A stretch of DNA of 64,000 nt from Pseudoxanthomonas sp. X-1 (lineage in GTDB: Bacteria > Pseudomonadota > Gammaproteobacteria > Xanthomonadales > Xanthomonadaceae). Positions 34,712 to 44,545 of the stretch are shown here, one piece after another. Position 1 is the first letter of the stretch. Each line of letters begins with the position of its first letter. The stretch is taken from NCBI RefSeq assembly GCF_020042665.1, contig NZ_CP083376.1, forward strand, positions 2,516,001 through 2,580,000, written 5' to 3'. Under the pieces are notes generated by a model. That model was not told the origin of the DNA. It searched no databases and worked only from the letters and a program-made list of their open reading frames with translations. The position numbers and the translations under genes are program-made.

Positions 34712-35322
34712 GTCTCTCTCCAGTGGATGGCGCGTTGCGTTGCGAGAACTCCGCCTGGGCGTTGTCGACCGGCCTTCCCCCAACGGCGGGCGCCAGGCTG
34801 CGAGCGCGGCATCTGTCGTTCTTGACATGTGCCGCAAACCGAACGTGCTTTGCAGAAGACAACGTTGTCAACGCATGATGTGCGGTTCTGTGGGCTTAGT
34901 CCCAATGGCTGCGGATGGCCCTGGAAAAGCTGGAATTTGACTTCTGCGTGACCGTTTGACGTCCGCACGAGGCCATTCGACGGCGACGCGTCGGTCCTGG
35001 GCAGTGGCGGCGTGCGATGCGCGAAGACGCCTTGCGGGGCCGCGGCGGCCTCACGCGTGCGTGCGCCAGGGCACCAGCAGCATGGCATCCGTCGTTGTCG
35101 GACTTCGACGCGCTGCCGGGCCTCGCGGTAGACGCCGGTCCTTCGGCCGGCATGCACGACCCCACTTGGCGGTCGCCCATGTCCGCTGCGGACATCCAGC
35201 GATGTCGCGCGACGTTGTCCGATCCAGGACAAGCGCCGGTGGCGCTGGCACCGTTTTCTCGATGCGCCTTGGCCGGCTTTAGGCGCTGGCCTGCTGCACT
35301 GCGTCGTGCGCGAAGGCCGGCG
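34712..35322. other. Gene-free stretch upstream of the chitinase
   Basis: No convincing gene is seen in these 611 bases between the chitinase start and the end of hisIE. The half next to the chitinase is A+T-richer and holds the operator-like palindrome at 34858-34869. The rest, 34950-35322, shows only shadow frames with Arg-rich, low-complexity translation. Confidence 0.6.
34858..34869. promoter_or_regulatory. Palindromic operator, NagQ-box-like, upstream of the chitinase
   Basis: GACAACGTTGTC is a perfect 12-bp palindrome with an A-rich left flank, of the form bound by LacI-family repressors. From memory, NagQ boxes in Xanthomonas, which control N-acetylglucosamine and chitin genes, have the core GACARCGYTGTC; this site fits it exactly. 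On the minus strand a TTGACA hexamer overlaps its edge (about 34866-34871), so a bound repressor would block a promoter. The site is 147 bp from the chitinase ATG. Confidence 0.55.
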
Positions 35323-36039
35323 CTAGCCGGCGTGGCGCTGCTTCAGCACCGCGACCGCGTCGGCCAGGGACAGCCCACGGGCGCGCAACAGGACGGTGAG
35401 GTGGTAGAGCAGATCGGCGCTTTCGCCGAGCAGTTCGGCATCGCCCTGGGCGACGCCGGCCAGCGCGGTTTCCACGCCCTCCTCGCCCACCTTCTGCGCG
35501 ATGCGGCGCGTTCCGCCCTCGAACAGGCGCGTGGTGTAGCTGCCTTCCGGTCGCCGCGCGTGGCGCTGCGCGATCAGCGCGTCGAGCTCCCCCAGGAACC
35601 CGATGTCCGTTGGAGCCGCCCTTGTGGCCTCTTGGCCAACGGCGGCGCTGGGGCTTGCCCGGGGAGGCTCCTTCGCCGCCGTGGCGGCTCCCACGCCCGC
35701 CAAACCCGGCGCCTCGGCAAAGCAGCTGGGCCGCTGCAGGTGGCAGGTGTGCCCGTGCGGGCGCGCCAGCACCAGCAGCGTGTCGTTGTCGCAGTCGGCC
35801 TGGATGTCCACCACGTCCAGGAAGTGCCCGGAGGTCTCGCCCTTGGTCCACAGGCGCTGCTTGCTGCGGCTGTAGAAGGTGACGTGGCCGCGCTCACGCG
35901 TGACCCGCAGGGCTTCTTCGTTCATGTAGCCCAGCATCAGCACGCGCAGCGTGTCGGCGTCCTGCACCACGGCAGGCAGCAGGCCCTCGCCCTTGGCCCA
36001 GTCCAGTGTGTCGGTCGTATCCATCGGTTCGGAATCCAT
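35323..36039 (-). CDS. hisI: Bifunctional phosphoribosyl-AMP cyclohydrolase / phosphoribosyl-ATP pyrophosphatase with an inserted linker
   Basis: HisIE catalyses steps 2 and 3 of histidine synthesis. The cyclohydrolase domain (residues about 1-115) shows YMNEEALRVTRERGHVTFYSRS, the zinc-binding DIQADCDNDT and a HTCHLQRPSC end. The pyrophosphatase domain (about 150-238) shows SYTTRLFEGGTRRIAQKVGEEGVE and ADLLYHLTVLL. Between them about 35 residues (Ala/Pro-rich, GVGAATAAKEPPRASPSAAV) replace the usual short linker, so the protein is 238 residues instead of about 200. The DNA of this insert is a REP-like doublet. ATG 36039 is used; ATG 36024 is possible. It is last in the his operon. Confidence 0.94.
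   Translation of the reverse strand: MDSEPMDTTDTLDWAKGEGLLPAVVQDADTLRVLMLGYMNEEALRVTRERGHVTFYSRSKQRLWTKGETSGHFLDVVDIQADCDNDTLLVLARPHGHTCHLQRPSCFAEAPGLAGVGAATAAKEPPRASPSAAVGQEATRAAPTDIGFLGELDALIAQRHARRPEGSYTTRLFEGGTRRIAQKVGEEGVETALAGVAQGDAELLGESADLLYHLTVLLRARGLSLADAVAVLKQRHAG
35610..35693. repeat. REP-like doublet inside the hisIE coding sequence
   Basis: These 84 bases begin with TTGGAGCCGCCC and end with GCCGTGGCGGCTCCCAC on the plus strand, i.e. two inverted REP-like ends of the family seen after serA and uraD. The length is a multiple of three, and the element is read without a stop in hisIE, giving about 28 extra residues between the two enzyme domains. Confidence 0.75.
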
Positions 36040-36050
36040 GGGAAGGCCGC

Positions 36051-36827
36051 TCACGCGGCCGGGCGCACGGCGATGCCGGCATCGGCCAGCGTGCGCTTGA
36101 GGTCGGGGATGGCGATGGCGCCGCTGTGGAACACGCTGGCGGCCAGCGCCGCGTCCACGTCGGCGTCCTGGAAGGCGCTGACGAAATGCTCCGGCGCGCC
36201 GGCACCGCCCGAGGCGACCAGCGGCACATGGCACAGCGCGCGCGCGGCCTGGAGCTGCTCGATGTCGTAGCCGCGGCGCACGCCGTCGCTGTCCATGCAG
36301 TTGAGCACGATCTCGCCCGCGCCCAGCTCCTGGGCCTGCACGATCCAGTCCAGCGTGCGCAGGCCCTCGGCGCGGGTCTTGCTCGGGTCGCCGGTATAGC
36401 TGCGCACGCGCCACTGCCCGTCCGCCTCGCGCACCGAATCGATGCCCACCACCACGCACTGCACGCCGAAGGCCGTGGCCAGCTCGCCGATCAGCGCCGG
36501 CCGTTCCAGCGCCGGGGTGTTGATCGAGACCTTGTCCGCGCCGGCATGCAGCACCGCGCGCGCGGTCTCCACGCTGCGGATGCCACCGGCCACGCAGAAC
36601 GGGATGTCGAGCAGGCGCGAGACCTTCTCCACCCAGCCGTAGTCCACCGAGCGGCCTTCCGGGCTGGCGCCGATGTCGTAGAACACCAGTTCGTCGGCCC
36701 CGGCGTCGCGATAGCGCAGCGCCAGTTCGGCGATGTCGCCCATGTCGACGTGGTCGCGGAATTTCACGCCCTTGACCACGCGCCCGCCGCGCACGTCCAG
36801 GCAGGGCACGATGCGCCGGCTCAGCAT
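36051..36827 (-). CDS. hisF: Imidazole glycerol phosphate synthase cyclase subunit
   Basis: HisF (258 residues) is the (beta/alpha)8-barrel that uses ammonia from HisH to make imidazole glycerol phosphate and AICAR. The catalytic Asp near the N-terminus is in [15 protein letters not shown] and the second in [14 protein letters not shown] (about residue 130). [11 protein letters not shown] binds phosphate. ATG 36827 lies 7 bp inside the end of hisA. Ordinary length and motifs. Confidence 0.97.
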   Translation of the reverse strand: MLSRRIVPCLDVRGGRVVKGVKFRDHVDMGDIAELALRYRDAGADELVFYDIGASPEGRSVDYGWVEKVSRLLDIPFCVAGGIRSVETARAVLHAGADKVSINTPALERPALIGELATAFGVQCVVVGIDSVREADGQWRVRSYTGDPSKTRAEGLRTLDWIVQAQELGAGEIVLNCMDSDGVRRGYDIEQLQAARALCHVPLVASGGAGAPEHFVSAFQDADVDAALAASVFHSGAIAIPDLKRTLADAGIAVRPAA

Positions 36828-37603
36828 GCGGCGGCCTCCGCGAAGGCCTGTTCCAGCGTGAAGCGGCCTTCCAGCAGCGCGCGGCCCAGCACGATGCCGC
36901 CGCAGCCGGCGCGCTTGGCCTCGCGCACGTCGCCGACCGCATGCACGCCGCCGGAGGCCTGCACCTGCACCCCGGGCAGCAGCGCGACCAGGTGCCGGTA
37001 GAGGGCGAAGTTGGGGCCGCTCAGCATGCCGTCGCGGGCGATGTCGGTGCACAGCAGCTGCTGCAGACCGGCATCGGCATAGCGCACGGCGAGTTCGTCC
37101 AGGGCCACGCCCGAACCCTCGGTCCAGCCGTGGATCGGCAGCTGCCACACGCCCGCCGCGTCCTGGCGCGCGTCCAGCGCCACGGTGATGCGCTCGGGGC
37201 CGAACTCGGCCAGCCAGCTCAGCACCTCAAGCGGTGCGCGCACCGCCAGCGAGCCGATCACCACGCGCGTCGCGCCCGCCTCCAGCAGTGCGAGCACATC
37301 GCTGCGCCCGCGCACGCCGCCGCCGGTCTGCACCTGCAGGCCGGTGGTCTGGCGCAACGCGCGCAGCAGCGGTGCCAGGGTGTAGCCGCCGGCGCGCGCC
37401 GCATCCAGATCCACCAGGTGCAGCCAGCGCGCGCCCTGGTCGGCATAGCCTCTTGCGGCGGCCAGCGGATCGTCGCCGTAGGTCGTTTCGCGTTCGTAGT
37501 CGCCCTGGGCCAGGCGCACCACGCGCCCGCCGCGCACGTCGATGGCGGGATAGAGCTGGAAGGAGGATTCGGAAGTCATGGGCGAAGGTGCGGGCGCAGG
37601 CAT
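36821..37603 (-). CDS. hisA: ProFAR isomerase
   Basis: HisA is the barrel isomerase that converts ProFAR to PRFAR. Catalytic Asp residues are in [14 protein letters not shown] and in [14 protein letters not shown]. The preferred start is ATG 37603, which overlaps the hisH stop (TGATG) and gives 260 residues; ATG 37579 gives 252, closer to the usual ~245, and drops the MPAPAPSP prefix. The phosphate-binding QTGGGVRG and QASGGVH motifs are intact. It lies between hisH and hisF as is normal in gammaproteobacteria. Confidence 0.96.
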   Translation of the reverse strand: MPAPAPSPMTSESSFQLYPAIDVRGGRVVRLAQGDYERETTYGDDPLAAARGYADQGARWLHLVDLDAARAGGYTLAPLLRALRQTTGLQVQTGGGVRGRSDVLALLEAGATRVVIGSLAVRAPLEVLSWLAEFGPERITVALDARQDAAGVWQLPIHGWTEGSGVALDELAVRYADAGLQQLLCTDIARDGMLSGPNFALYRHLVALLPGVQVQASGGVHAVGDVREAKRAGCGGIVLGRALLEGRFTLEQAFAEAAAC

Positions 37604-38205
37604 CAGGCCAGGCCGTATTCGATGAAGTTGCGCAGCAGGCGCGCGCCGGTGGCGGCCGAGCGCTCGGGGTGGAACTGCGCGCCGGCCACGCGGCCGCGCT
37701 GCACCACCGCCGCGAAGGCCTGGCCGTGCGTGGTCGTGCTCAGGCAGTCCTCGCCGACCGGCGCGGCGTAGCTGTGCACGAAGTAGGCCTGGTCCTGCGC
37801 GCTGATGCCGGCGGTCAGCGAGGCCGCGCGCGTCTGGGTGAGCGTGTTCCAGCCCATGTGCGGCACGCGGATGCCGGCGGCCACGGGCAGCTTGCCGACG
37901 CGGCCGGCCAGCAGGCCCAGGCACGGGGTGTCGTCCTCTTCGGAATGTTCGAACAGCACCTGCATGCCCACGCACACGCCCAGCAGCGGCGCCTCCAGCG
38001 AGCGGAGGGTGTCGATCAGGTCCAGTTCGCGCAGCCGCGCCATCACCTGCGCCGCCGCGCCGACGCCGGGCAGGATCACCCGCTGCGCGCCGCGGATCAC
38101 CTGCGCATCGGTGGTCAGCTGCGCCTCCACGCCCAGCCGGCCCAGCGCATAGCACACCGAGCCGATGTTGGCGCCGCCGGCGTCGATCAGGGCCAGCGCG
38201 GTCAC
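37603..38205 (-). CDS. hisH: Imidazole glycerol phosphate synthase glutaminase subunit
   Basis: HisH (200 residues) is the class I glutamine amidotransferase that supplies ammonia to HisF. The nucleophile is Cys78 in LLGVCVGMQ; the His and Glu of the triad are in [10 protein letters not shown] near the C-terminus. The N-terminus [13 protein letters not shown] is typical. The GTG start at 38205 overlaps the hisB stop (GTGA). No anomalies. Confidence 0.97.
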   Translation of the reverse strand: MTALALIDAGGANIGSVCYALGRLGVEAQLTTDAQVIRGAQRVILPGVGAAAQVMARLRELDLIDTLRSLEAPLLGVCVGMQVLFEHSEEDDTPCLGLLAGRVGKLPVAAGIRVPHMGWNTLTQTRAASLTAGISAQDQAYFVHSYAAPVGEDCLSTTTHGQAFAAVVQRGRVAGAQFHPERSAATGARLLRNFIEYGLA

Positions 38206-39278
38206 AGCGCCCCCTTGGTCGAGGGCAGCTCGGAGCCTTCGCGCCGGATCGCCTGGCGCAGCGCGCGCGCCAGCGCCTTGAAGCAGCCCTCGACCTGGTG
38301 GTGGTCGTTGTCGCCGCGCACCTGCAGGTTGAGATTGAGCCCGGCCGCATCGCACAGCGAGCGGAAGAAATGCGGCACCAGCTCGGTCGGCATGTCGCCC
38401 ACGCGCTCGCGCTTGAACGCACCGTCGAACACCAGGTACGGCCGCCCGGAGAAGTCCAGCGCCGCGCTGACCAGGCACTCGTCCATGGGCAGGGTGAAGC
38501 CGTAGCGGCCGATGCCGCGCTTATCGCCCAGCGCCTGCTTCAGGGCCTCGCCCAGCGCCAGCGCGGTGTCCTCGATGGTGTGGTGCTCGTCGATGTGCAG
38601 ATCGCCGGTGGTCTGGATCTGCAGCGCGAAGCCGCCGTGCTTGCCGATCTGTTCGAGCATGTGGTCGAAGAACGACAGGCCGGTGTGGATCTTGGGCTCG
38701 GCCACCTTGTCCAGGTCCAGTTCGACCAGGATGTCGGTCTCCTTGGTCTTGCGCCGCACCCGCGCCGTGCGCGGCTTGTCGGCCAGCGCATGGGCGATGC
38801 CGGCCCAGTCCCACTCCCCGCCGAACTGCGCAGTCTTGAGCTGGAAGCCATGGATGCCCAGGTTCTCGGCGAAGCGGATGTCGGTCTCGCGATCACCGAC
38901 CATGGCCGAGCCGTCCAGGTCGATGCCGCGGTCGCGCAGGTAGTGCATCACCAGGCCCAGGCCCGGCTTGCGCGTGGGCGCGTTGTCGGCCGGCCAGCTG
39001 CAGTCCACCAACACCTCGCGGAAGGTGATGCCCTGGCTTTCGAAGATCTGCAGCATCAGGTCGTTGGGCCCGTCGAAACGTTCGCGCGGATAGGCTTCGC
39101 TGCCCAGCCCGTCCTGGTTGGTGACGATGACGAACTGGAAGCCGGCATCGCGCAGCTTCAGCAGCGCCGGGATCACGCCCTTGACGAAGCGCAGCTTCTC
39201 GTAGGCGTCGATCTGGAAGTCGTCCGGCTCCTCGATCAGGGTGCCGTCGCGGTCGACGAACAGGATCTTCTGGCTCAT
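38202..39278 (-). CDS. hisB: Bifunctional histidinol-phosphatase / imidazoleglycerol-phosphate dehydratase
   Basis: A 358-residue fusion. The N-terminal HAD phosphatase (residues about 1-165) has the nucleophile motif FVDRDGTLI and MVGDRETDI. The C-terminal dehydratase (about 168-358) has LDGTGxx-type opening ELDLDKV, the manganese-binding [14 protein letters not shown] and [14 protein letters not shown], and [13 protein letters not shown]. The fused form is characteristic of gammaproteobacteria including Xanthomonadaceae. The start overlaps the hisC stop (ATGA). Confidence 0.97.
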   Translation of the reverse strand: MSQKILFVDRDGTLIEEPDDFQIDAYEKLRFVKGVIPALLKLRDAGFQFVIVTNQDGLGSEAYPRERFDGPNDLMLQIFESQGITFREVLVDCSWPADNAPTRKPGLGLVMHYLRDRGIDLDGSAMVGDRETDIRFAENLGIHGFQLKTAQFGGEWDWAGIAHALADKPRTARVRRKTKETDILVELDLDKVAEPKIHTGLSFFDHMLEQIGKHGGFALQIQTTGDLHIDEHHTIEDTALALGEALKQALGDKRGIGRYGFTLPMDECLVSAALDFSGRPYLVFDGAFKRERVGDMPTELVPHFFRSLCDAAGLNLNLQVRGDNDHHQVEGCFKALARALRQAIRREGSELPSTKGAL

Positions 39279-40378
39279 GCGGCCACCGCCTGCGCATTGA
39301 GCGCGGCCAGCACGCGGGCGTTCTGCTCGGGCGCGCCGATGGTGATGCGCAGCGCATCACCCAGCTGCGGCGCGGCGCGCTGGTCGCGCACCACGATGCC
39401 GGCAGCCAGCAGCGCGCCAAACGCGCCTTCGGCATCGTCGAAGCGCACCAGCAGGAAGTTGGCGTCCGAGGCGTACACGCGTCGCACCCCGGGCAGGACC
39501 GACAGGGCCGCGGCCAGCCGCGCGCGCTCCTCGATCACCGTGGCGATGCGCGCGCGCGTGGCCGCCAGGGCGGCCGGCGACAGCCCGGCCACGGCCAGCT
39601 CCGCGCACGGCGTGGGCACCGGATACGGCGCCTGGCAGGCGCGCAGCACGGCCACCAGGCGCGCATCGGCGATCACCACGCCCACGCGCGCGGCGGCCAG
39701 GGCGTGGGCCTTGGACAGCGTGCGCAGCACGGCCACTTCCGGATAGCGCGCGCGCAGCGTCAGCGCCGAGGGCACTTCCGAGAATTCGCCGTAGGCCTCA
39801 TCGACCACCACCAGGGCGCGGCCCTGCAGGCGCTGCAGCAGCGCCTCGATCTGGGCCAGCGGGATCGACGCGCCGGTCGGGTTGGCCGGCGAGCACAGGA
39901 ACACGAGCTTGGCGCCCTGCTCCAGCACCGCGTGTGCGATCGCGTCGAAATCCGGCGCGAAGCCGTCCGGCCCGTCGACCAGCGGCGCCTCGATCAGCCG
40001 CGCATCCTGCAGGCGCGCGCTGACCGCGTACATGCCGAACACCGGCGGGGTGACGACCACCGCATCGCGCCCGGCCACGCACAGCGTGCGCACCAGCAGA
40101 TCGATGGCCTCGTCGCTGCCGCGGCCGATCAGCAGGTCCTCCGGCGCGCAGCCGTACAGGCCGGACAGCGCGGACTTCAGCGCGGCCGGCTGTGGATCGG
40201 GGTAGCGGCGCGAGGTCGCGCTGGCGTCGGCCGGATTGCTCCAGGCGCTCTCGTTGGCGTTGAGCCAGACATCGCCGCGCAGGGCTTCGGTGCGGGCGGA
40301 CTTGTAGCCGCCGAATCCGCGCAGGTCCGGGCGGACCAGGTCGAGCGGATCGCGGGGCATCGGATCGGGCGCGCTCAT
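39275..40378 (-). CDS. hisC: Histidinol-phosphate aminotransferase
   Basis: A 367-residue PLP enzyme of fold type I that transaminates imidazole acetol-phosphate with glutamate. Motifs: [11 protein letters not shown] near residue 40, the Asn in [18 protein letters not shown], and the Schiff-base Lys in [19 protein letters not shown] 40378 overlaps the hisD stop (ATGA). Ordinary length. Confidence 0.96.
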   Translation of the reverse strand: MSAPDPMPRDPLDLVRPDLRGFGGYKSARTEALRGDVWLNANESAWSNPADASATSRRYPDPQPAALKSALSGLYGCAPEDLLIGRGSDEAIDLLVRTLCVAGRDAVVVTPPVFGMYAVSARLQDARLIEAPLVDGPDGFAPDFDAIAHAVLEQGAKLVFLCSPANPTGASIPLAQIEALLQRLQGRALVVVDEAYGEFSEVPSALTLRARYPEVAVLRTLSKAHALAAARVGVVIADARLVAVLRACQAPYPVPTPCAELAVAGLSPAALAATRARIATVIEERARLAAALSVLPGVRRVYASDANFLLVRFDDAEGAFGALLAAGIVVRDQRAAPQLGDALRITIGAPEQNARVLAALNAQAVAA

Positions 40379-41706
40379 CGGGCCGCCTCCGCCAGGCGCA
40401 GGCGCACGGCGTTGGCGTGCGCCTCCAGGCTCTCGGCCTCGGCAAGGGTCACCGCGGAGGGCCCGATCGCCAGGATGCCGGCGGCACTGGCCGACTGCAC
40501 GCTGACGAAGTTCTGGAAGCTGGCGACCGACACGCCGCTGTAGGCGCGCGCCGCGCCGCTGGTGGGCAGCACGTGGTTGGTGCCGCTGCAGTAGTCGCCC
40601 AGCGCCTCGGGCGTGTAGTCGCCCAGGAACACCGAACCGGCCGCCTCGACCCTGGGCAGCCACACGCGCGGTTCGCGCAGGGCCAGGATCAGGTGCTCGG
40701 GCGCATAGCGGTTGCTGATGGCGAAGGCCTCCTCCAGGGTCCGTACCTGCACCAGGCGCGAGGCCGACAGCGCGCGGCGCGCGATGTCCGCCCGCGGCAG
40801 CGCGGCCAGCTGCGTGGCCAGCGCGGCCTCGACGCGATCCAGCAGGCCGGCGTCGTCGGACAGCAGCAGCACCTGCGAATCCGGGCCGTGCTCGGCCTGC
40901 GACAGCAGGTCGGCGGCGACGAAGTCGGCATTGGCGCCGGCATCGGCGATCACCAGCACCTCCGACGGGCCGGCCGGCATGTCGATGGCGGCCGCACCGC
41001 GCTGCGCGACCTGTTGCTTGGCCTCGGTGACGTAGCTATTGCCCGGGCCGAACAGCTTGTCGCAGGCCGGCACCGGCCCGGCGCCGTAGGCCATCGCGGC
41101 GATGGCCTGGGCGCCGCCGAGCACGAACACCCGGTTCACGCCGGTCAGGCGCGCGGCGACCAGCACGGCCGGATCGGCGGTGCCGTCCTTGCGCGGCGGC
41201 GTGCACAGCACCACCTCGCGGCAGCCGGCCAGCTGGGCGGGCACGCCGAGCATCAGCGCCGTCGAGGGCAGCGGCGCGCTGCCGGCCGGCACATACAGGC
41301 CGACCCGGCCGATCGGGCGGATCACGCGTTCGCAGACCACGCCCGGCGCGGTCTCCACCGCATACGGCTGCGCCATGCCGGCCTTGTGGAAGGCGGTGAT
41401 GCGCGCGGCGGCTTCGACCATGGCCTGCTTCAGCGCCGGGTCGATGGCCGCTTCGGCAGCGGCGAACTGGTCCTCGCCGACCTCGAAGGAGGCCGGCGCG
41501 GCGCCGTCGAAGCGCTGGGTGATCGCACGCAGCGCTTCGAGCCCGCCGCTGCGCACCTCGTCGATCAGCGCGGCGACGGTGCGGCGGGTCTGCTCGGCCA
41601 CGGTCTGCGCCGGGCGCTCCAGGGTCTGCGCCCGGGCCTGGGCATCCAGCGCGTCCCAGACGATGCGCTGTGCGTTGGGGGATGCGGGGCGAAGGTTCGC
41701 GTTCAT
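40375..41706 (-). CDS. hisD: Histidinol dehydrogenase
   Basis: A 443-residue zinc enzyme that makes the last two NAD+-linked oxidations to histidine. Seen are [47 protein letters not shown], the zinc-ligand region [12 protein letters not shown] and the catalytic RYAPEHL. ATG 41706 overlaps the hisG stop (ATGA). The order hisG-D-C-B-H-A-F-I is canonical. Confidence 0.97.
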   Translation of the reverse strand: MNANLRPASPNAQRIVWDALDAQARAQTLERPAQTVAEQTRRTVAALIDEVRSGGLEALRAITQRFDGAAPASFEVGEDQFAAAEAAIDPALKQAMVEAAARITAFHKAGMAQPYAVETAPGVVCERVIRPIGRVGLYVPAGSAPLPSTALMLGVPAQLAGCREVVLCTPPRKDGTADPAVLVAARLTGVNRVFVLGGAQAIAAMAYGAGPVPACDKLFGPGNSYVTEAKQQVAQRGAAAIDMPAGPSEVLVIADAGANADFVAADLLSQAEHGPDSQVLLLSDDAGLLDRVEAALATQLAALPRADIARRALSASRLVQVRTLEEAFAISNRYAPEHLILALREPRVWLPRVEAAGSVFLGDYTPEALGDYCSGTNHVLPTSGAARAYSGVSVASFQNFVSVQSASAAGILAIGPSAVTLAEAESLEAHANAVRLRLAEAAR

Positions 41707-42617
41707 GCCAGCGAGCGCTCCACCGACAGCACCATCAGGCCGCGCGCGCCGGCGCGTTCGAGTTCCTCCAGCTGCTGCCAGCTGATGGCCGTGTGGCACA
41801 TGGTCTGCAGCGAGATGCCTTCGGCGTGGTCGCCGGGCAGCTGCACCAGCGGCTCGGCATCGGCCAGCAGGCGGCTCAGCGCGGGCACGGTGTCGGGCGC
41901 GGCGCGGAACATCAGCAGCTTGCTGTCCTTGAGCTTGAGCACGCCGTCCATGCGCCGCAGCAGCATCGCCGACAGGTCGGCGCGCGCATCGTTGAAGCCG
42001 CGCACCGGCCCGGCCAGCACGGCCTCGCTCTCCAGCAGGGTCTCCACCGGCTTGAGCTGGTTGGCCTTCAGCGTCGCGCCGCTGGAGACCAGGTCGCAGA
42101 TCAGGTCGGCGGTATCGAGCTTGGGCGCGATCTCGACCGAGCCGGACAGTTCGACCACCGCGGCCTCAACGCCGCGCGCGGACAGCCACTGGCGCAGGAT
42201 CGCCGGATAGCTGGTGGCGATGCGCAGGCCCTGCAGCTGCTGCGCGCCCTGCCACTCCCAGCTCTCGGGGATGGCCAGCATCAGCCGGCAGCCGCCGAAG
42301 CCCAGCGGACGCACCTCGCGATACGCGGGCGACAGGCCGATCTCCAGGCGCGCATTGGCCTGCTCGTCCAGCTCGTTGCGGCCGACGATGCCGTAGTCGC
42401 ATACCCCATCGGCGATCAGGCCGGGGATGTCGTCATCGCGCACCAGCAGCAGGTCCACGGGCAGGGATTCGCCGTAGCAGAACAGCTTGTCGCGGCTCTC
42501 GCGCCAGCTCAGGCCGCAGGCGGCCAGCAGGCTGCGCGCCGGGTCGGCCAGGCGGCCGGATTTCTGGATGGCGATGCGCAGACGGTCGCGCGTCGCGTTG
42601 GCAACGATGGGAGGCAT
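41703..42617 (-). CDS. hisG: ATP phosphoribosyltransferase, long form
   Basis: HisG catalyses the first step, joining ATP and PRPP. At 304 residues it is the long, self-sufficient form with a C-terminal ACT-like regulatory domain, so histidine feedback is expected and no HisZ is needed. Motifs: [11 protein letters not shown] at the start, [10 protein letters not shown], and the PRPP loop [16 protein letters not shown]. The start ATG 42617 lies 11 bp after the stop of the upstream regulator. Confidence 0.97.
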   Translation of the reverse strand: MPPIVANATRDRLRIAIQKSGRLADPARSLLAACGLSWRESRDKLFCYGESLPVDLLLVRDDDIPGLIADGVCDYGIVGRNELDEQANARLEIGLSPAYREVRPLGFGGCRLMLAIPESWEWQGAQQLQGLRIATSYPAILRQWLSARGVEAAVVELSGSVEIAPKLDTADLICDLVSSGATLKANQLKPVETLLESEAVLAGPVRGFNDARADLSAMLLRRMDGVLKLKDSKLLMFRAAPDTVPALSRLLADAEPLVQLPGDHAEGISLQTMCHTAISWQQLEELERAGARGLMVLSVERSLA

Positions 42618-42628
42618 GGCAGAGAACT

Positions 42629-42952
42629 TCAGTGAGAGGCGATGGTGCGCGACTGCTGGCGGCGCAGGGCGGCGGCATAGCCGCCGGTGCCGGTTTCCAG
42701 CGTGCGCGCCACGCGCCCGATGGTGGTGACGCTGACCTCGGTCAGCTCGTGGATCTCGCGGTAGGGCACGCCCTTGAGCAGCAGCGGCACCACGCGCCAG
42801 CGATCGGCCATGGCTTCCAGCTCGGCGGGCGTGCACAGATCGACCAGGAACGCGCGCACTTCCTCCGGCTTGGTCAGGCCCGCCAGCGCGCGCGCCAGCG
42901 ACTGCTGGGCCAGGCTGGTGGTCTTCTCGTCGGTCTCGGTGCGGCGCTTCAT
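42629..42952 (-). CDS. TrpR-family (YerC/HisR-like) regulator at the head of the his operon
   Basis: A 107-residue helical protein. [27 protein letters not shown] and the helix-turn-helix [28 protein letters not shown] region (here [20 protein letters not shown]) are those of TrpR-superfamily DNA-binding proteins of the YerC/YecD type. Such a gene in front of hisG is typical of Xanthomonadaceae and has been predicted to be a histidine operon repressor. It is co-directional with and 11 bp from hisG, so it probably represses its own operon. Ligand identity, presumably histidine, is inference. Confidence 0.85.
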   Translation of the reverse strand: MKRRTETDEKTTSLAQQSLARALAGLTKPEEVRAFLVDLCTPAELEAMADRWRVVPLLLKGVPYREIHELTEVSVTTIGRVARTLETGTGGYAAALRRQQSRTIASH

Positions 42953-42960
42953 GGCTGTCT

Positions 42961-43010
42961 CAACGTATTAACGCGCTATCACATTAGCACGACGCGGCAT
43001 CTCGCGGCAA
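42961..43010 (-). promoter_or_regulatory. Putative his operon promoter and operator
   Basis: On the minus strand TTGCCG (43005-43010) and TAATGT (42981-42986) are separated by 18 bp, a plausible sigma-70 promoter about 29 bp before the regulator ATG. An A+T-rich stretch with the related half-sites GCTAAT and CGTTAAT (42967-42990) overlaps and follows the -10 box and is the natural place for the TrpR-like repressor. No leader peptide with histidine codons was seen, so attenuation is unlikely. Confidence 0.45.
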
Positions 43011-43105
43011 CCGTCTCCGAGGCACCGGATGAACCGCAAGGCGGACATTGCTAGGATCCGGCCAGGAACCCGCAGGGTCCGGACCACCCACGAAAAGGAA
43101 TCGTC

Positions 43106-44383
43106 GTGTCGCGCACTTTCTGCCGCTCCGTTCTGGCGGGCATGCTGGGCATCGCCCTGTTCAGCTCTGGCGTCACACCCGGCCTTGCCGATTCACCGGA
43201 TGCCTCCGACTCATCATCCCAAGCCGCGGCCGGTCATACCGTTCCGCGACCTCCGCTGCGCTCCCGCGCCGAACTCGATGCCTGGCTCAAGGCCAATGCG
43301 GGCAAGCCGACGCCGTTCGACGCCTTCTCGGCCGGCGGGCGCGAACGCGTCCTTGCCGGCCTGGAGTTCTCGAGCGATGGACTCGGCAGCATTCCCTTCG
43401 ATGAACTGCGTTGGCAGCTCGACAGATCACAGGCCGAGCAACTGCTGGAACTGTTCGGCCGGGAAGCCTGGGCCGGCATGCTCGACTACCACCAGATCCC
43501 GGCGCGCTGGAAAGGTAGCGCGACCAAGACAAGCGACATGGACCACCGCTACCAGGCTTCGCTCGCGGACGACGCGGCGACCTACGATGCGGATGAATTC
43601 CAGTACCAGCGCAACGTCAGTGCGTCCTATCGAAAGCACTTCCCGTCGGCGCTTTTTGCACGGGCCGACGGGCTTTCAGATCCCGACCTGCTGCTGCTCG
43701 CACGGGCGACGGCATCGGCGGTCCGTTTCACAAGTGCGCAGCCCGAGACGGACGACCTGCTGGTGCTCTTACCGGTGCTGCGACAGCGGGGCCTGGACAT
43801 CACCCCACTGGCCAAGGTGGCCCAGCAAAGTCTGATGGCGACCGCCCAACTGGAGCGGGCCCGTGCCCTGGCCAGCCGGTATCCATCGGTCCGCTTCGAC
43901 GCGATTCCCCTCGTCACGACCGCGCCGGAGCGCCTGCCCGCAGGACCGAAATGGTGGCGCCTGTCTCCCGATGGAACCTCGATGGAGGCGCAGTCGGCGG
44001 ACCTTTCCGGCACGCACCTGTTCGTCATGGCAGGCTGCCACTTCTCCATCGATGCGGCCGAGGACATCGGCAACGACGCCGAGCTGAAACCCGTCTTCGC
44101 CACCCAGGCGCGGTGGCTGGGCGAACCGCCCGGGCGGGAGGACATCGCGAACTGGAGAGACTGGAACGACAGGTTCCCCGGGATGCCGATGCACCTGCTG
44201 ACCCGGCGCCAGGACTGGCCGATGTTCCCCACCTGGTCCATGCCCAACTACGTCGTCGTACGCGACGGCAAGGTCATCGATCAGACCAGAGGCTCCTGGC
44301 GCGGCATGCCTGAGAACCGCATCGCCCTGATCGAGATGCTGCGCCGCCATGGGCTGATGCCGCCGGCGGGGGCGAAGCACTGA
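43106..44383 (+). CDS. Exported protein with C-terminal thioredoxin-like fold, unknown function
   Basis: A 425-residue protein with a signal peptide (residues about 1-29, ending GLADS). The N-terminal part has PRPPLRSRAELDAWLKANAGKPTPFDAFS. The middle is helical. The C-terminal ~150 residues look thioredoxin-like: GTHLFVMAGCHFSIDAAEDI with a single Cys where CxxC is usual, then MPNYVVVRDGKVI as the later strand pair. A redox role is therefore unlikely to be classical. GTG 43106 follows AAAAGGA. It faces hisS tail to tail. I do not recognise a named family. Confidence 0.7.
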   Translation: MSRTFCRSVLAGMLGIALFSSGVTPGLADSPDASDSSSQAAAGHTVPRPPLRSRAELDAWLKANAGKPTPFDAFSAGGRERVLAGLEFSSDGLGSIPFDELRWQLDRSQAEQLLELFGREAWAGMLDYHQIPARWKGSATKTSDMDHRYQASLADDAATYDADEFQYQRNVSASYRKHFPSALFARADGLSDPDLLLLARATASAVRFTSAQPETDDLLVLLPVLRQRGLDITPLAKVAQQSLMATAQLERARALASRYPSVRFDAIPLVTTAPERLPAGPKWWRLSPDGTSMEAQSADLSGTHLFVMAGCHFSIDAAEDIGNDAELKPVFATQARWLGEPPGREDIANWRDWNDRFPGMPMHLLTRRQDWPMFPTWSMPNYVVVRDGKVIDQTRGSWRGMPENRIALIEMLRRHGLMPPAGAKH

Positions 44384-44402
44384 TCGCGCACGATGCGCTT
44401 GC

Positions 44403-44424
44403 GGGAGCCACCATGGCGGCTCCC
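44403..44424. repeat. REP-like imperfect palindrome
   Basis: GGGAGCCACCATGGCGGC plus TCCC, one mismatch from the perfect copies at 8952 and 33307. As with those, it lies between convergent genes. Confidence 0.75.
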
Positions 44425-44449
44425 ACCGAGCGCTCCTCGCCAAAGAACT

Positions 44450-44481
44450 CGCCAAAGAAAAAGGGCGCCGATGGCGCCCTT
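44450..44481 (-). terminator. Rho-independent terminator of hisS
   Basis: A 9-bp stem (AAGGGCGCC 44461-44469 with GGCGCCCTT 44473-44481) around a 3-nt loop. Read on the minus strand it is followed by a T-rich tail (TTTTTCTTTGG), which fits the hisS direction; a weaker T-rich stretch on the plus side could serve the convergent gene. Confidence 0.8.
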
Positions 44482-44545
44482 CTCTTGCTTCCGCTTCAGC
44501 CCAAGCCGGCAGCAACACGCGCCGGCCCGGTCACCGGGGTCGCGA

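Noticed and set aside
35017..35322. Plus-strand gene between the chitinase and hisIE
   Set aside because: Frames there are Arg/Ala-rich and have no ribosome-binding site or recognisable motif.
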